Shown here piece by piece: positions 45,201-54,006 of a stretch of 64,000 nucleotides of DNA. Source of the stretch: PGYR01 sp041675005 (lineage in GTDB: Bacteria; Bacteroidota; Ignavibacteria; Kapaibacteriales; UBA2268); assembly GCA_041675005.1 (NCBI GenBank), contig JBAYUQ010000006.1, forward strand, positions 62,001-126,000, read 5' to 3'. Each line of letters begins with the position of its first letter. Positions within the stretch are counted from its first letter, which is position 1. The notes below the pieces were generated by a model, which made no database searches, was not told the origin of the DNA, and was given only the letters and a program-made list of their open reading frames with translations. The translations under genes were made by a program, and so were the position numbers.

Positions 45201-45593
45201 AAAATAGTATCAAAATTCAGACCGACAGAGGCGAGAGAATATAACGCACAAATGGTAGTATCTAGCAATAACGAAGATGGTGATATAGTTATAGATTTGA
45301 AAGGAAAGGGTTACGAGAAAGTACCCTCAAGTGTTGCTTACGATACTTTCAACAGTGGGTTGAACATATACCCACAACCAGCTAGAAACGAGCTGAATAT
45401 ACAATCTATTAGCTCGACTAATATCACGAACATCAACCTACTAGACATAACTGGTAAGTTGCTGAAGAATTTTGATTCTTATAATCCTACTGCTCAGAAT
45501 ACTTACAGTACTTCTGAGTTCGGTTCAGGCGTTTATCTACTACAATTCGTGACTAATACTGGTACGTTCTACAAGAAGATAATAATCGAATAA
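42258..45593 (+). CDS. T9SS-secreted subtilisin-like serine protease (S8)
   Basis: The 1111-residue protein has a signal peptide (about 1-21) and an N-terminal propeptide-like region. The S8 domain has the complete triad: Asp182 (AIVDSGTDWQHP), His253 (NNHGTHVAG) and Ser414 (MSGTSMAGP), with oxyanion Asn349. Residues about 600-870 form a beta-propeller of the Ycf48/sialidase type (TNSGLNWDVT, TNGGKNWAKT, SSDGGLNWKA, KNLGATWTPV). About 925-1015 is an Ig-like ASH-type domain. The last 80 residues are a T9SS sorting tail (IYPQPARNELNIQS, GSGVYLLQF, YKKIIIE). It probably degrades external protein. yjbQ starts at its stop codon (1-bp overlap). Confidence 0.93.
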   Translation: MKRINSLLVLITLFISTTFAFGITPIAYHVNIESSNNNHITVPVPKLEMGQYQINSIYVKTKSKIEVDGNRFVSDVLNKGFENISINKLNKIASGNNNKLRGTPVERLYIVEYAVGVDSYDIAQELMKNPEVEYAVPVFNRYTTDFTPNDPDISKQWHIDDNAKKAWDITKGSTEVIIAIVDSGTDWQHPDLLSNIYINTKEIADNGIDDDGNGFIDDVNGWDFIGNLNFQQAMNRQWTPDNDPKPVYTSNNHGTHVAGCASAATNNGVGVASLGFNTKLMPIKCGSDNWNSGGTRGIFRGYEGLLYAAENGAHIINCSWGGPGFNPAEQEIINSIVDMGVLVVASAGNDSENIDEVSFYPAGYNNILCVGSIQSNNRRSSFTNYGIRTDIYAPGTNIYATLPANKYGNMSGTSMAGPVAAGLAGLIKALHPDWTPHQISAQMRSTTDPVANVATADIPLYFGKINSLKALQANANNFADNKTKGMAISETDFNQNSIIDNYNEKTILLKLVNFLAPVSGVKLEFLAMDKFFDVVTSEIIVNGLTTLSESNVELKLKLNDLNPWYDGFARVLVKYTAEDYSDYQLLKIPILIKTNNEFRFVRDILEEEYATFYDVHSPSKGTVWAVGQSRGSKRGIIYNTSANQLFDGGAEALTGVYAKDNFNAWATTGNGNLLVTTNSGLNWDVTDFTATTGYFNGIGFFNENNGIAVGDPINNQFGVIVTTNGGKNWAKTSSLASVGDEAGLVGAFCIYGDRAYFGTNTGRVLRGRDFGKSWTAAEVESGVTILDIAFHSNTGGIAIYTNRIKTGNDVLLARSSDGGLNWKAGVTNLNETLGVTPVELIYNEASESIYLVCKKGEVYSTKNLGATWTPVLTRQIGEYERADLTNEVEKFSLYGASPISISLLDFTVIPAGAKASITSLSGTSFEYDSTELNKITNKIFEFENTGDISVFVDSVYFTGTDKDVFSFFGNPPNEIAAGTKDKIVSKFRPTEAREYNAQMVVSSNNEDGDIVIDLKGKGYEKVPSSVAYDTFNSGLNIYPQPARNELNIQSISSTNITNINLLDITGKLLKNFDSYNPTAQNTYSTSEFGSGVYLLQFVTNTGTFYKKIIIE

Positions 45594-46009
45594 TGAAAAG
45601 TCATAGAAAAGAACTGTGGTTCAACACCACTAACAGAAGACAATACATAAATATAACCAGAGATGTCCAAAATGAAATAGACATCTCTGGTATAAAAGAA
45701 GGTATGGTGTTAGTGAATGCTATGCACATATCAGCAAGTGTATTCATCAATGATGATGAGTCGGGTTTGCACCAAGATTTCGAAGTATGGCTGGAGAAAT
45801 TAGCCCCAGAAAAGCCACACAGCCAATATAATCACAATGGGTACGAAGACAATGCTGATGCTCACCTCAAACGTCAAATAATGGGTAGAGAAGTTGTATG
45901 CGCCATAACAAATGGCAATCTAGATTTTGGACCATGGGAACAGATATTCTATGGCGAATATGATGGTATGCGCAAGAAGCGAGTTCTTATTAAGATAATT
46001 GGTGAGTAG
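45593..46009 (+). CDS. yjbQ: YjbQ (UPF0047) family protein
   Basis: The 138-residue protein matches the YjbQ family, for which a secondary thiamine-phosphate synthase activity has been reported. Motifs: EGMVLVNAMHISASVFINDD, HNGYEDNADAHLKRQIMGRE and NGNLDFGPWEQIFYGEYDG. His residues in NADAHLK and the conserved Glu are present. It overlaps the protease stop by one base (TAATG), yet its function is unrelated to secretion; co-transcription may be accidental. Confidence 0.9.
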   Translation: MKSHRKELWFNTTNRRQYINITRDVQNEIDISGIKEGMVLVNAMHISASVFINDDESGLHQDFEVWLEKLAPEKPHSQYNHNGYEDNADAHLKRQIMGREVVCAITNGNLDFGPWEQIFYGEYDGMRKKRVLIKIIGE

Positions 46010-46025
46010 GTTAATCATTTTTCTT

Positions 46026-46150
46026 CGGTTAAAACCGACGGTAATACATTCTATTTTAATTCAAACATCTTGCTTAAATAATCCAAAGTATTGCCGTTGA
46101 CTTTAGTCAACGGATAAATAGATTCTGCCAAATGGTGTGACTTTAGTCAC
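46026..46150. repeat. Cluster of intergenic palindromes with a CTTTAG core
   Basis: The 218-bp gap after yjbQ holds CGGTTAAAACCG (46026-46037), CCGTTGACTTTAGTCAACGG (46094-46113) and GTGACTTTAGTCAC (46137-46150). The last two share TGACTTTAGTCA, with outer arms that differ but still pair. ACGGTAATAC and GTATTGCCGT form an imperfect inverted pair around them. Confidence 0.75.
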
Positions 46151-46227
46151 ATTAAATTACTATTGAAAAAATCAATTTTTATATGAATAATTAATTCTGA
46201 CGTTCCATTATTATGAAGACTAGTTTT

Positions 46228-46956
46228 TTAATTCTCATAATCCTTTAGCACCTTCTCGTAGCCGCCCAGCTTGGTGCTGTCTTTATTATCCAGATATCTA
46301 GAGAAGATTAGTCCTATGTCTTTTCCGAATCGGTATTCATAGACTTCATTATGTCTTATCCTGATAGTATCTTTGCCCAAATACCTATCTATATTGTAAT
46401 TAGCATATAAAAATCCAGTTATGAACTTGACCTTTTTTCCATCGAACTCTGCTTCTGATTGATTTCGTTTACTACCACTGAATGCTACATAGCCGTTATA
46501 TACCGAATTACCTATAGTAGTATCTCTGAAAATGAATGCTTCATCTTTCCAATCACCTACGTATAAGTTGTATATATCGAGCCATTTGGTATATCTAAAT
46601 CTAGCCGAATCGGTAATTGAAAAGTACATGTTTGATATCGCTATTTTATTTGAATCTAGGGAATAATAGAATACATTATTTGATATATTTCCTTGAACTA
46701 TATCTTCCGAATCCATTCTGTATGCTTTTCTACCCATGTGGATTAGAGTATCCAGATAGTAAGTAGTGCTATAAGCAAACTCGGATTGCGATGGTTTGTT
46801 ATTAGTATCTATACCGTAGAAGATGTAGTCCCAAGTGTCTCCACTGTCCAATGGCAAGTAATTTCTATAGTCAAACTCTTCAACTGGTGTAATAGTTTTA
46901 TTATCACACGAGTTGAGCAATATAGCAAATATGAAAAGCAAGAATAACAGTCGCAT
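46228..46956 (-). CDS. Hypothetical lipoprotein
   Basis: The 242-residue precursor has a leader ending LLNSC (Cys17), then DNKTITPVEEFD. The mature part begins YRNYLPLDSGDTWDYIFYG, a pattern seen in many secreted FCB proteins where a (P/L)L..G..W.Y motif opens a beta-rich lipocalin-like domain. The rest is rich in aromatic residues. Function unknown. It stands alone between the palindrome cluster and the sppA terminator. Confidence 0.75.
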   Translation of the reverse strand: MRLLFLLFIFAILLNSCDNKTITPVEEFDYRNYLPLDSGDTWDYIFYGIDTNNKPSQSEFAYSTTYYLDTLIHMGRKAYRMDSEDIVQGNISNNVFYYSLDSNKIAISNMYFSITDSARFRYTKWLDIYNLYVGDWKDEAFIFRDTTIGNSVYNGYVAFSGSKRNQSEAEFDGKKVKFITGFLYANYNIDRYLGKDTIRIRHNEVYEYRFGKDIGLIFSRYLDNKDSTKLGGYEKVLKDYEN

Positions 46957-47024
46957 CGTATATTAGGATTTATGTAAAAAAGATAGATTCAATATACAAA
47001 ACACCGTAATGAATTAGAAAATAT

Positions 47025-47060
47025 AAAAAAAAGACCCACTCTTTTTGAGAGCAGGTCTTT
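47025..47060 (-). terminator. Terminator of sppA
   Basis: AAAGACCCACTCT (47030-47042) pairs over 13 bp with AGAGCAGGTCTTT (47048-47060), including two G-U pairs when transcribed from the minus strand. A U tract follows (A run 47025-47032). It is 24 bp past the sppA stop. Confidence 0.85.
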
Positions 47061-47084
47061 GAGTCTAATTCTGTTTGAGATAGA

Positions 47085-49031
47085 CTATTTGTAGTCTATT
47101 ATCTGTGGCATAGCCATAAGGAATCTTTCTTTTCTAGAAATATCATACATAGCAAGTGAGTACTTCATTTGCGATTGCATTTCTGGAGTTAAGTATTCCA
47201 TATTCAAGATTAGTGATTGCATAGTCGGGCTGAATTCGTGTTTCACTCTATCTACAAAGTTTTGGTTGCCAGCAGCACCTAATTTGCTTTCCATTCCTAG
47301 AGCATCCATAAATGCTTGGAAAGGTTCTTTACTTTCAGGGTAAGATTTGACGTAAACTAGTTTACCTTTTTTCACACCAATCATATCTTTCACGTAATCT
47401 ATTGCAAATTCTAATCCACCTAGCTCATCTACTAGGCCTTTTGCTTTAGCGTCGCGTCCAGTCCATACTCTACCTTTGGCAACTTCTCTTATTTGCTCTA
47501 CTGTTTTACCACGGCTTTCCGCAACTCTTTCTAAAAATCTCATATAGATAGTCTTAGATAGAGTGTAAAGCTTCTCTTTATCAGCATCAGTATATTTGAA
47601 CATTGGGTTCAAGAACTGAGCGGATGTAGTAGTTGATATAGTATCAGCAGTTACTCCTAATAAGTCCCTAGTACCTTCGAAATTAGGTAAAGCAAGTATA
47701 ACACCAATAGAGCCAGTAATAGTAGATGGGTGAGCTATAATTTTGTCGCAAGCCATAGCCATATAGTATCCACCAGAAGCAGCTACATCACTCATAGAAG
47801 CAATTACTTTCTTACGTTTACGAGCTTCCATGATAGCTTCCCACATCTCATCAGAAGCTATAACTGAACCACCTGGAGAATCGATTCTAAGTATAATTGC
47901 GTCTATATCTTCGTCTTCGGCAGCATCTCTGATTTGCTCTACGAACTTGGCAGAGCGAATCTCATAACCACCACCACCGAAAAGTGAGTTTTCACTATCA
48001 CCAGAATAGATAGGACCTACGCTATTGATAATCGCGATAGTTTTATCTTCGTCTATATCACCTTTTGGAGTGTATTTGCTCTTGCTATATTTATCTACGG
48101 TAACTAGATCTAATTCTTTGGTATATAAACTATCAGCAGATAAATCTGGATAAAGTTTAGATTTTATGAAATCTTCTACTTGAGTTTTAGTTTTCATGCC
48201 ATCTATTAGCTTGTATTTGTACAAACTATCTACAGTAAATAGTCCTTGATTAAGAAGGGCAAGAACTTGTGATTTTTCCATTTTTCTGTGTTTAGAAACA
48301 CTAGCTACAAATTCGTCTTGGAACTGATTAAGCAATACTTCAAGTTGGTAACGGGAAGAATCACTGAATTTGTACTTATTGTAAGAATCAGCAGCCGATT
48401 TGAAATCCTCAAATCCAACAACGTGATATTCCATACCCAATTTCTTGTATAGCCCAGTCATAAACATAGAGCTAATACCGTAACCATTGAATTCCAATAG
48501 CCCTTCGGTAGGCATGAATATAGAATCAGCAGTTAGCGAGTTGTAATATGTTTGTTCATCACCTGACTCTATGAAGCTATAGATGAACTTACCAGATTTT
48601 TTAAAATCTTCTAATTTCTCTTGTAGTTCCGCACCTTTAGCACGTCCCACAGAACCATTAATATTAAGCAAAATTCCTTTTATCTTATCATCATCTTTCG
48701 CTCTATCTATAGAGTGAAGAATATCATAAAAAGAAATGGAGTTGCCACCACCAGAAAATAAACTAAACGGGTCTTGTTTAGAATACTCAGGCAAACCGTT
48801 GGATAGATCAATAGACAGGACTGTCTCATCATTTATGCTAACTTCTGGTTCATCAAAATTAAAATTTGAGCCGACAAATGAGAAGAAGGCAAATATGAAT
48901 ATCACGAATAGAAGGAACACACCTCCAATAATCGAAACAGGAATCCACCATCTAGTTTTCTTCTGCGGTCTGAAGTTAGGAGGATAGTTTTGATTCATTT
49001 GGGGTGGTGTATTTTGTACATTATCTTGCAT
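47085..49031 (-). CDS. sppA: Signal peptide peptidase SppA, 67K type (protease IV)
   Basis: SppA cuts released signal peptides in the membrane. The 648-residue protein has an N-terminal cytoplasmic segment, one transmembrane span (about 29-53) and two tandem ClpP-like domains as in E. coli SppA. The catalytic Lys211 lies in FEDFKSAADSYNKY and the nucleophile Ser419 in SDVAASGGYYMAMACD; ILRIDSPGGSV (380-390) is also present. Length and dyad spacing agree with the 67K type. It has its own terminator. Confidence 0.94.
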   Translation of the reverse strand: MQDNVQNTPPQMNQNYPPNFRPQKKTRWWIPVSIIGGVFLLFVIFIFAFFSFVGSNFNFDEPEVSINDETVLSIDLSNGLPEYSKQDPFSLFSGGGNSISFYDILHSIDRAKDDDKIKGILLNINGSVGRAKGAELQEKLEDFKKSGKFIYSFIESGDEQTYYNSLTADSIFMPTEGLLEFNGYGISSMFMTGLYKKLGMEYHVVGFEDFKSAADSYNKYKFSDSSRYQLEVLLNQFQDEFVASVSKHRKMEKSQVLALLNQGLFTVDSLYKYKLIDGMKTKTQVEDFIKSKLYPDLSADSLYTKELDLVTVDKYSKSKYTPKGDIDEDKTIAIINSVGPIYSGDSENSLFGGGGYEIRSAKFVEQIRDAAEDEDIDAIILRIDSPGGSVIASDEMWEAIMEARKRKKVIASMSDVAASGGYYMAMACDKIIAHPSTITGSIGVILALPNFEGTRDLLGVTADTISTTTSAQFLNPMFKYTDADKEKLYTLSKTIYMRFLERVAESRGKTVEQIREVAKGRVWTGRDAKAKGLVDELGGLEFAIDYVKDMIGVKKGKLVYVKSYPESKEPFQAFMDALGMESKLGAAGNQNFVDRVKHEFSPTMQSLILNMEYLTPEMQSQMKYSLAMYDISRKERFLMAMPQIIDYK

Positions 49032-49230
49032 ACGAAGTACCTATAATATGTTATAATATTGCAGTAAAAGAAAGTTATACGTAATAGTTTTAATTAGGTT
49101 TCATAAACCTTTAACATTATTTCTTTTTTTTTTGTAATGATGGCTCTTCAACCCACTTCGTTCCGTTTAGTTAGACTAGTTAAGGGAAGACGTGTGAGTA
49201 GTTTCAGCTTTCTTTCCATTCTGTTTAAGA

Positions 49231-49260
49231 CAAAAAAAAAGGCAACCGATTGGCTGCCTT
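49231..49260 (-). terminator. Terminator of the 1525-aa surface-protein gene
   Basis: AAGGCAACC (49239-49247) pairs with GGCTGCCTT (49252-49260) with one G-T pair and a GATT loop. On the minus strand a nine-U tract follows (A run 49232-49240). It lies 26 bp after the stop. Confidence 0.88.
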
Positions 49261-49286
49261 TGTATTTTACAATATGAGTATTATTA

Positions 49287-52200
49287 TTATTTCTGAATAA
49301 TAAATCTACCCATTGCTTTCTCTTGTCCCATATCAATCTTGAAGAAGTATGAACCGTTAGCCAATTGGTTAACAGGTACTTCTACAGTTTGACGACCTTG
49401 CTTCATAGTGCCATCATACAATACAGCTACTTGCTTCATAGAAGCATCGTATAGAACTATTTGACCAGGTCTGTCAAATGGTACTGAGTATTCGATAGTA
49501 CCATTACCAGTAGAAATAGGATTTGGTCTTACAACTGGTGCAACTATCGCTTCACCTATGTAAAGTAATCTAAGATCACCAGTACAAATCTCATTAATAC
49601 CAACTTCAACTCTATCTTGATCATGAGTATAACAATCTGCATCAGATAAAGTATGACTCATATCAAATAGACCTAAGTTCTCGCCTTTAGTGCCTAGTAC
49701 ATCTTTAGGGTCAAACTCAGTATTGTCAGCCGGTAATACAGCTAAGAATGGAAGTCTGACAAGTGTAGTAGGGTTAGCTAGAACAGGTGATCCATCAGTA
49801 CTTTGAATAGTGAATTTTATAAGTTGTGAACCTATAATACCACCAGTTACTGGCTCATTTTTATATGAATCCGGTGCTATTACCATATTATTAGTAGCAA
49901 GTTCTATTTTAGATAAGTCTGCTTTAGTAAACTCTGGTTTAACAAAGAATCTGTTGTAGTTTAACTCAACATCTACACTCTGCACATCAGCACCAGTAGC
50001 ATCTTTAGTAGTCATAATCTCATAGAAGAATGCATCACCGATTGATACCATAAACCTCTTATCAAATCCATTACCAGAAGTAGTAGTAGCAGAACCAGTC
50101 ACATTAGATACAGTATAGCCATCGAATGCTTTAGACGAAACAGTTATTGCTTCGTTAGCACCAGTGATTGCTAGAGATTTGTATTGGTGTTCTATATTCA
50201 AATCAAGTTTGATAATACCAGTTAATACAGAAGGATTGTAAATTATATTTACAGTCCAAACACCACCATCTTTAGATATTATTGGGCTAGGGTTGTTAGT
50301 GATAGAAATATCATCAGTTCCGTCACCGTCCAAATCTGAAATATCAACACCGTTTAACTGTAAACTAAGTCTGTCTATTTGTATATCTAAATCACTAGTA
50401 TTGCTTATTACTACTTTCATCAAGGCAGATTCACCAACGCAAATATTAGTATCTGCAGGTAAAACATTTAGACCAATGTTGAAACCATCACCATTCCAAT
50501 CAGAGTGATCGTCGTAAGTATCAGCCGAAGTGTCTCCGTTTGTTACAAGAGTAGCAGTAACAGGGTTTAGTAAGTTTCTAGCTACGAACTCAACAGGAAT
50601 AGTAACGCTCTCACCAACAGGTATAGGAGTGCTAGTTAGACTATTAAGTAAAGCTAAATCTATTCTGTATGGCTTACCTTGGAAATCCACAATATCGCGA
50701 CTAACGTCTGCATCAGCAGCGAAAATAACATTACTTATAGTTAATTCATAACCGTAATCATCTTGAGTATTAGTAATTACCATACTCTGACCCATTTGGT
50801 AGTTAGCTTCGTCATCAATTAACATTTTAGGATATGTAACATCAGTAACCGCTAAGTTAGGCACCAAACCAGTTCCAAAGTAATTAATTTCTACACTAGC
50901 ATTACCAACAGCGTCATCAAATATCAATTCAATTGATACTGAGTGATCGCCCTTAGCAAGTGGTAAGTATTGAACAACTTCATCAATAAATTCACCTGGA
51001 TCTAAGAATCTACCTTTTACGTTTGCATTGATAAAGTCTTCTATATTCATACCACCAGCTCTGAAGTATTCTTTAGCACCAGCAGGGTTTTCAGTAACTA
51101 TTGCATTTACTACTTTAGTTTTGATATTTGATCCATTTGGAGCAAGGTTCTGAACTAATAGACCTTTGTGAGTTATAGTTGCTTCTACACCATAAGGCCC
51201 AGCAGTTAGAGGAGCTGGTCTATTGATAAGATATCTACCCCAGATAGCACCGTTTGCAGATACATTACCTGAAGTACCTTGACCTTTAAGAACACAAATA
51301 TTGTCAATATCAGTACCTGCATCCGAATCAAATACTATTTGATCTGTATAAGCTACTGCTGCAGTAGGTTTGAAGAAAGCTGTGAATGACTCAGATTTCT
51401 GCGGCGCTATTATCAAAGGAGTTGCCTTTGAAACGTTCGGGAAAGTCGTATTAAAGTTATGAGTGAATTGAGAAACTGTTAAATCACTAGAAATTCCCCA
51501 AATATGAAGAGGATTATCACCTTCATTTTTAATCACGATTACTCTACTCAAAGTACCTACAGTAGCAATATTGTGCGAACCAAAGTCCCAATCATCAACT
51601 AAAATCTTAGGAGCACCTAAGAAAGCGTCTTGTAGAGTTTCATAAGCGAATCCACATTCTACGAAATTCTCATCACCATAACCAACACCTAAAGAGTCTT
51701 TGTAAATTGGTTGTTTGCCACCAGCCATAGCTACAGCTGGGTCGAACTTAATATTTACAACCACTTCTTGACCAGGAGCTATTGCCATTGGAGGAGTCCA
51801 TCCAGCTGGCAAGTAAGAGTCAATACTGAATCCTTGGTTACCATTTTGTAGTTCAACTCTAGTTACATATAGAGGAGCATTTTGAGATAGATTTCTTATA
51901 GTATCTTGCAAAATAACAGGAGGGCCAGTTTCAGCAAGAGTACCATAGTGCAAATCACCAGTTACTTCATACTCAGGTGGGTTATATTCTACAACTATAG
52001 TAGTGTCATTACCCGCTCTGTCAGTAAAGTAAAGAACAGCTTTAGCATATTTTTTCTTATCTAGAACAGTCAACCACCAAGAAAGAGTTCTTTGTTGACC
52101 AGGGATAAACTCACCCGATCTAGATCTCCAGTCAAATTGGTAGTTTTCACTCAATTCGTTTAACATGTAAAGATCAGCCATATTTGATCGTGTTTCATCA

Positions 52201-53864
52201 TCATCAGGCATATCAGTCACAGTACCCATATCTTTTTCTACATCACCATCACAAGTTTGGACATAAGTAGGAATAGGGGCATTAGTATCAGGTGATGTCA
52301 AATCACGCAATGCTGCTGCAGTAGGGAAACCATAAGACTCATAAGGAGCGTATCCGTAAGAGTATGCTACAAATTTTGTAGAATCAGATTTGATACCATA
52401 TACACCTTCACTAGGAAGAGTAAGAGTAGAAGTTCCATAAAATTTACCTTTATGAGGTACTTTAAATTTTTCTACAGCTACACTGAATACCTGAGAGATA
52501 GGTTTCCAATCGGGTTCACGACCAGTAGTTGACATTTCTGCATACAACAAATCTTGAGGGAATATGTCTCCATCTGTTTCATAAACTAAGTTTATGTAGT
52601 TTCTTGTAAAGTCAACTTCACCACCAAGAGCATTGGGAGATGCAAAATACATATCTGTTTGGAATTGCTCAATAGGTGACATAAGCATCATAAATGGATC
52701 ACTATCTACACCTGCAGTACGTTCTTCTTGAACACCAGTGTTATAGTACATAACTTGAATTGGTTTATCTGCAGTTATAGATGCTATTTTGGGTTCTATT
52801 GGTTGTCCAAAATCATCAAATTGATTGTGAACTCTTTTTTCAATATAAGCTATACCCTGACCGCCGCCACCACCTTTCTTGATAGTACCAATATATGCAC
52901 CGTCTTGGAAAACTTCTGTTTTGTCTTCGGATGCATAAATTCTGATAATACCATTAAACGTTCTACCTGTCATAGGTGTAACGTAACACACCTTACCCCA
53001 AGTATAAGTTGGAAGTTCCATTTCTACTGAATAATCACACCATGCATTCCCAACAGGGAAGTTGGCACAATGGACTCCGGAGACAATGGAGAATGGTTTA
53101 TTTCCAGTAAACAAAGTCCCAGATAAATCTTGAAGGTGATCATCTACAGAAAGTAACCATACGTCACCTCTTTGTAATACCTCGGATGCACTTTCGCCAG
53201 TTCTAACTACTCTACCTTTAAGTGGAATACCATCATTACCTTGATCACCACCACCGGCTACTAGATTTATAGTTGTATTGTCATAAACACCTACAACACA
53301 AGTAAATGGTGCCATAAGTCCTGAAGTAATATTTGGTTCTCTATAAACCATATTAATATACTTAGTACCATAAGCGTTGGAAGGTAATGCTAAAAACCCG
53401 TCAGTTGTATATTTGAATTTGATAATAACATAAATTACAACCGGTGCACCCGATGTTACGTGTATAGCTGCACCTTTGTAAACTTGACCAGCAGGTGGTT
53501 TTTGTTGAGAGCCATCATGCGAAATTGCTGACGCTTCTGCTGGGGGAAGTACAAATTCAATTACACCATTGGGAATTGTGTTCAATGTCATATTACGACC
53601 AGTAGCAGGAATCTCTAAATTCACAGGAGTTACTTCCGGACATGCAACAAGCACCTTAACGAAGTTAATGTTTCCACCACTCTCACGCTCATAAACAGGT
53701 GGGATAGAAAACCAAAAGTCCTTACCCAGGTTATTTTGCCCCATCATCAATGGTAGCTTTAGTGTTATTTCTTTCTCTTCTGTACCAGCCAAAACTGACT
53801 TTGGTACAGCCATAGTAAGAATTAAAAATAGCATTAATGCTAATTTTGTATATACAAATTTCAT
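49287..53864 (-). CDS. Very large T9SS-secreted protein with IgGFc-binding-like domain
   Basis: The 1525-residue protein has a signal peptide (about 1-26). Residues about 45-450 resemble the IgGFc-binding N-terminal family: GKDFWFSIPP, the pair AAIHVTSGAPVVIYVI and GFLALPSNAYGTKYINM, and a cysteine in SGVHCANFPVGNAWCDYSVE. Then follow Ig-like ASH/choice-of-anchor-D modules (about 660-860: LDDWDFGSHNI-type strands with ALHIWGI-like motifs) and further beta domains. A cohesin-like segment lies at about 1255-1400, and a T9SS tail (VVRPNPISTGNGTIEYSV ... ANGSYFFKIDMGQ) fills the last 83 residues. GAGG precedes the ATG. A shorter relative fused to a barrel is at 59668-62031. An adhesion or surface role is inferred. 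Confidence 0.85.
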   Translation of the reverse strand: MKFVYTKLALMLFLILTMAVPKSVLAGTEEKEITLKLPLMMGQNNLGKDFWFSIPPVYERESGGNINFVKVLVACPEVTPVNLEIPATGRNMTLNTIPNGVIEFVLPPAEASAISHDGSQQKPPAGQVYKGAAIHVTSGAPVVIYVIIKFKYTTDGFLALPSNAYGTKYINMVYREPNITSGLMAPFTCVVGVYDNTTINLVAGGGDQGNDGIPLKGRVVRTGESASEVLQRGDVWLLSVDDHLQDLSGTLFTGNKPFSIVSGVHCANFPVGNAWCDYSVEMELPTYTWGKVCYVTPMTGRTFNGIIRIYASEDKTEVFQDGAYIGTIKKGGGGGQGIAYIEKRVHNQFDDFGQPIEPKIASITADKPIQVMYYNTGVQEERTAGVDSDPFMMLMSPIEQFQTDMYFASPNALGGEVDFTRNYINLVYETDGDIFPQDLLYAEMSTTGREPDWKPISQVFSVAVEKFKVPHKGKFYGTSTLTLPSEGVYGIKSDSTKFVAYSYGYAPYESYGFPTAAALRDLTSPDTNAPIPTYVQTCDGDVEKDMGTVTDMPDDDETRSNMADLYMLNELSENYQFDWRSRSGEFIPGQQRTLSWWLTVLDKKKYAKAVLYFTDRAGNDTTIVVEYNPPEYEVTGDLHYGTLAETGPPVILQDTIRNLSQNAPLYVTRVELQNGNQGFSIDSYLPAGWTPPMAIAPGQEVVVNIKFDPAVAMAGGKQPIYKDSLGVGYGDENFVECGFAYETLQDAFLGAPKILVDDWDFGSHNIATVGTLSRVIVIKNEGDNPLHIWGISSDLTVSQFTHNFNTTFPNVSKATPLIIAPQKSESFTAFFKPTAAVAYTDQIVFDSDAGTDIDNICVLKGQGTSGNVSANGAIWGRYLINRPAPLTAGPYGVEATITHKGLLVQNLAPNGSNIKTKVVNAIVTENPAGAKEYFRAGGMNIEDFINANVKGRFLDPGEFIDEVVQYLPLAKGDHSVSIELIFDDAVGNASVEINYFGTGLVPNLAVTDVTYPKMLIDDEANYQMGQSMVITNTQDDYGYELTISNVIFAADADVSRDIVDFQGKPYRIDLALLNSLTSTPIPVGESVTIPVEFVARNLLNPVTATLVTNGDTSADTYDDHSDWNGDGFNIGLNVLPADTNICVGESALMKVVISNTSDLDIQIDRLSLQLNGVDISDLDGDGTDDISITNNPSPIISKDGGVWTVNIIYNPSVLTGIIKLDLNIEHQYKSLAITGANEAITVSSKAFDGYTVSNVTGSATTTSGNGFDKRFMVSIGDAFFYEIMTTKDATGADVQSVDVELNYNRFFVKPEFTKADLSKIELATNNMVIAPDSYKNEPVTGGIIGSQLIKFTIQSTDGSPVLANPTTLVRLPFLAVLPADNTEFDPKDVLGTKGENLGLFDMSHTLSDADCYTHDQDRVEVGINEICTGDLRLLYIGEAIVAPVVRPNPISTGNGTIEYSVPFDRPGQIVLYDASMKQVAVLYDGTMKQGRQTVEVPVNQLANGSYFFKIDMGQEKAMGRFIIQK

Positions 53865-53965
53865 ATTTGAACCTCGTAAAATAAATAAATAATTGTAATT
53901 TCTTATTTCTAATAGCTAAAGTTACAAAATAACATTTTATATTAAAAATGAAACTTTCAAACCCG

Positions 53966-53993
53966 CTGTTATATTAATAACAGTTGAAACTGT
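53966..53993. repeat. Two overlapping hairpins between ppx and the 1525-aa gene
   Basis: CTGTTAT/ATAACAG (53966-53972 and 53977-53983) and ACAGTTGAAACTGT (53980-53993) share bases, so only one can form at a time in RNA. They lie just past the ppx stop and 100 bp ahead of the large surface-protein gene. Confidence 0.5.
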
Positions 53994-54006
53994 ATTTTGT
54001 CACAAC

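Noticed and set aside
46998..47084. Possible small RNA between the lipoprotein and sppA genes
   Set aside because: The only structure is the sppA terminator; nothing suggests a separate promoter.
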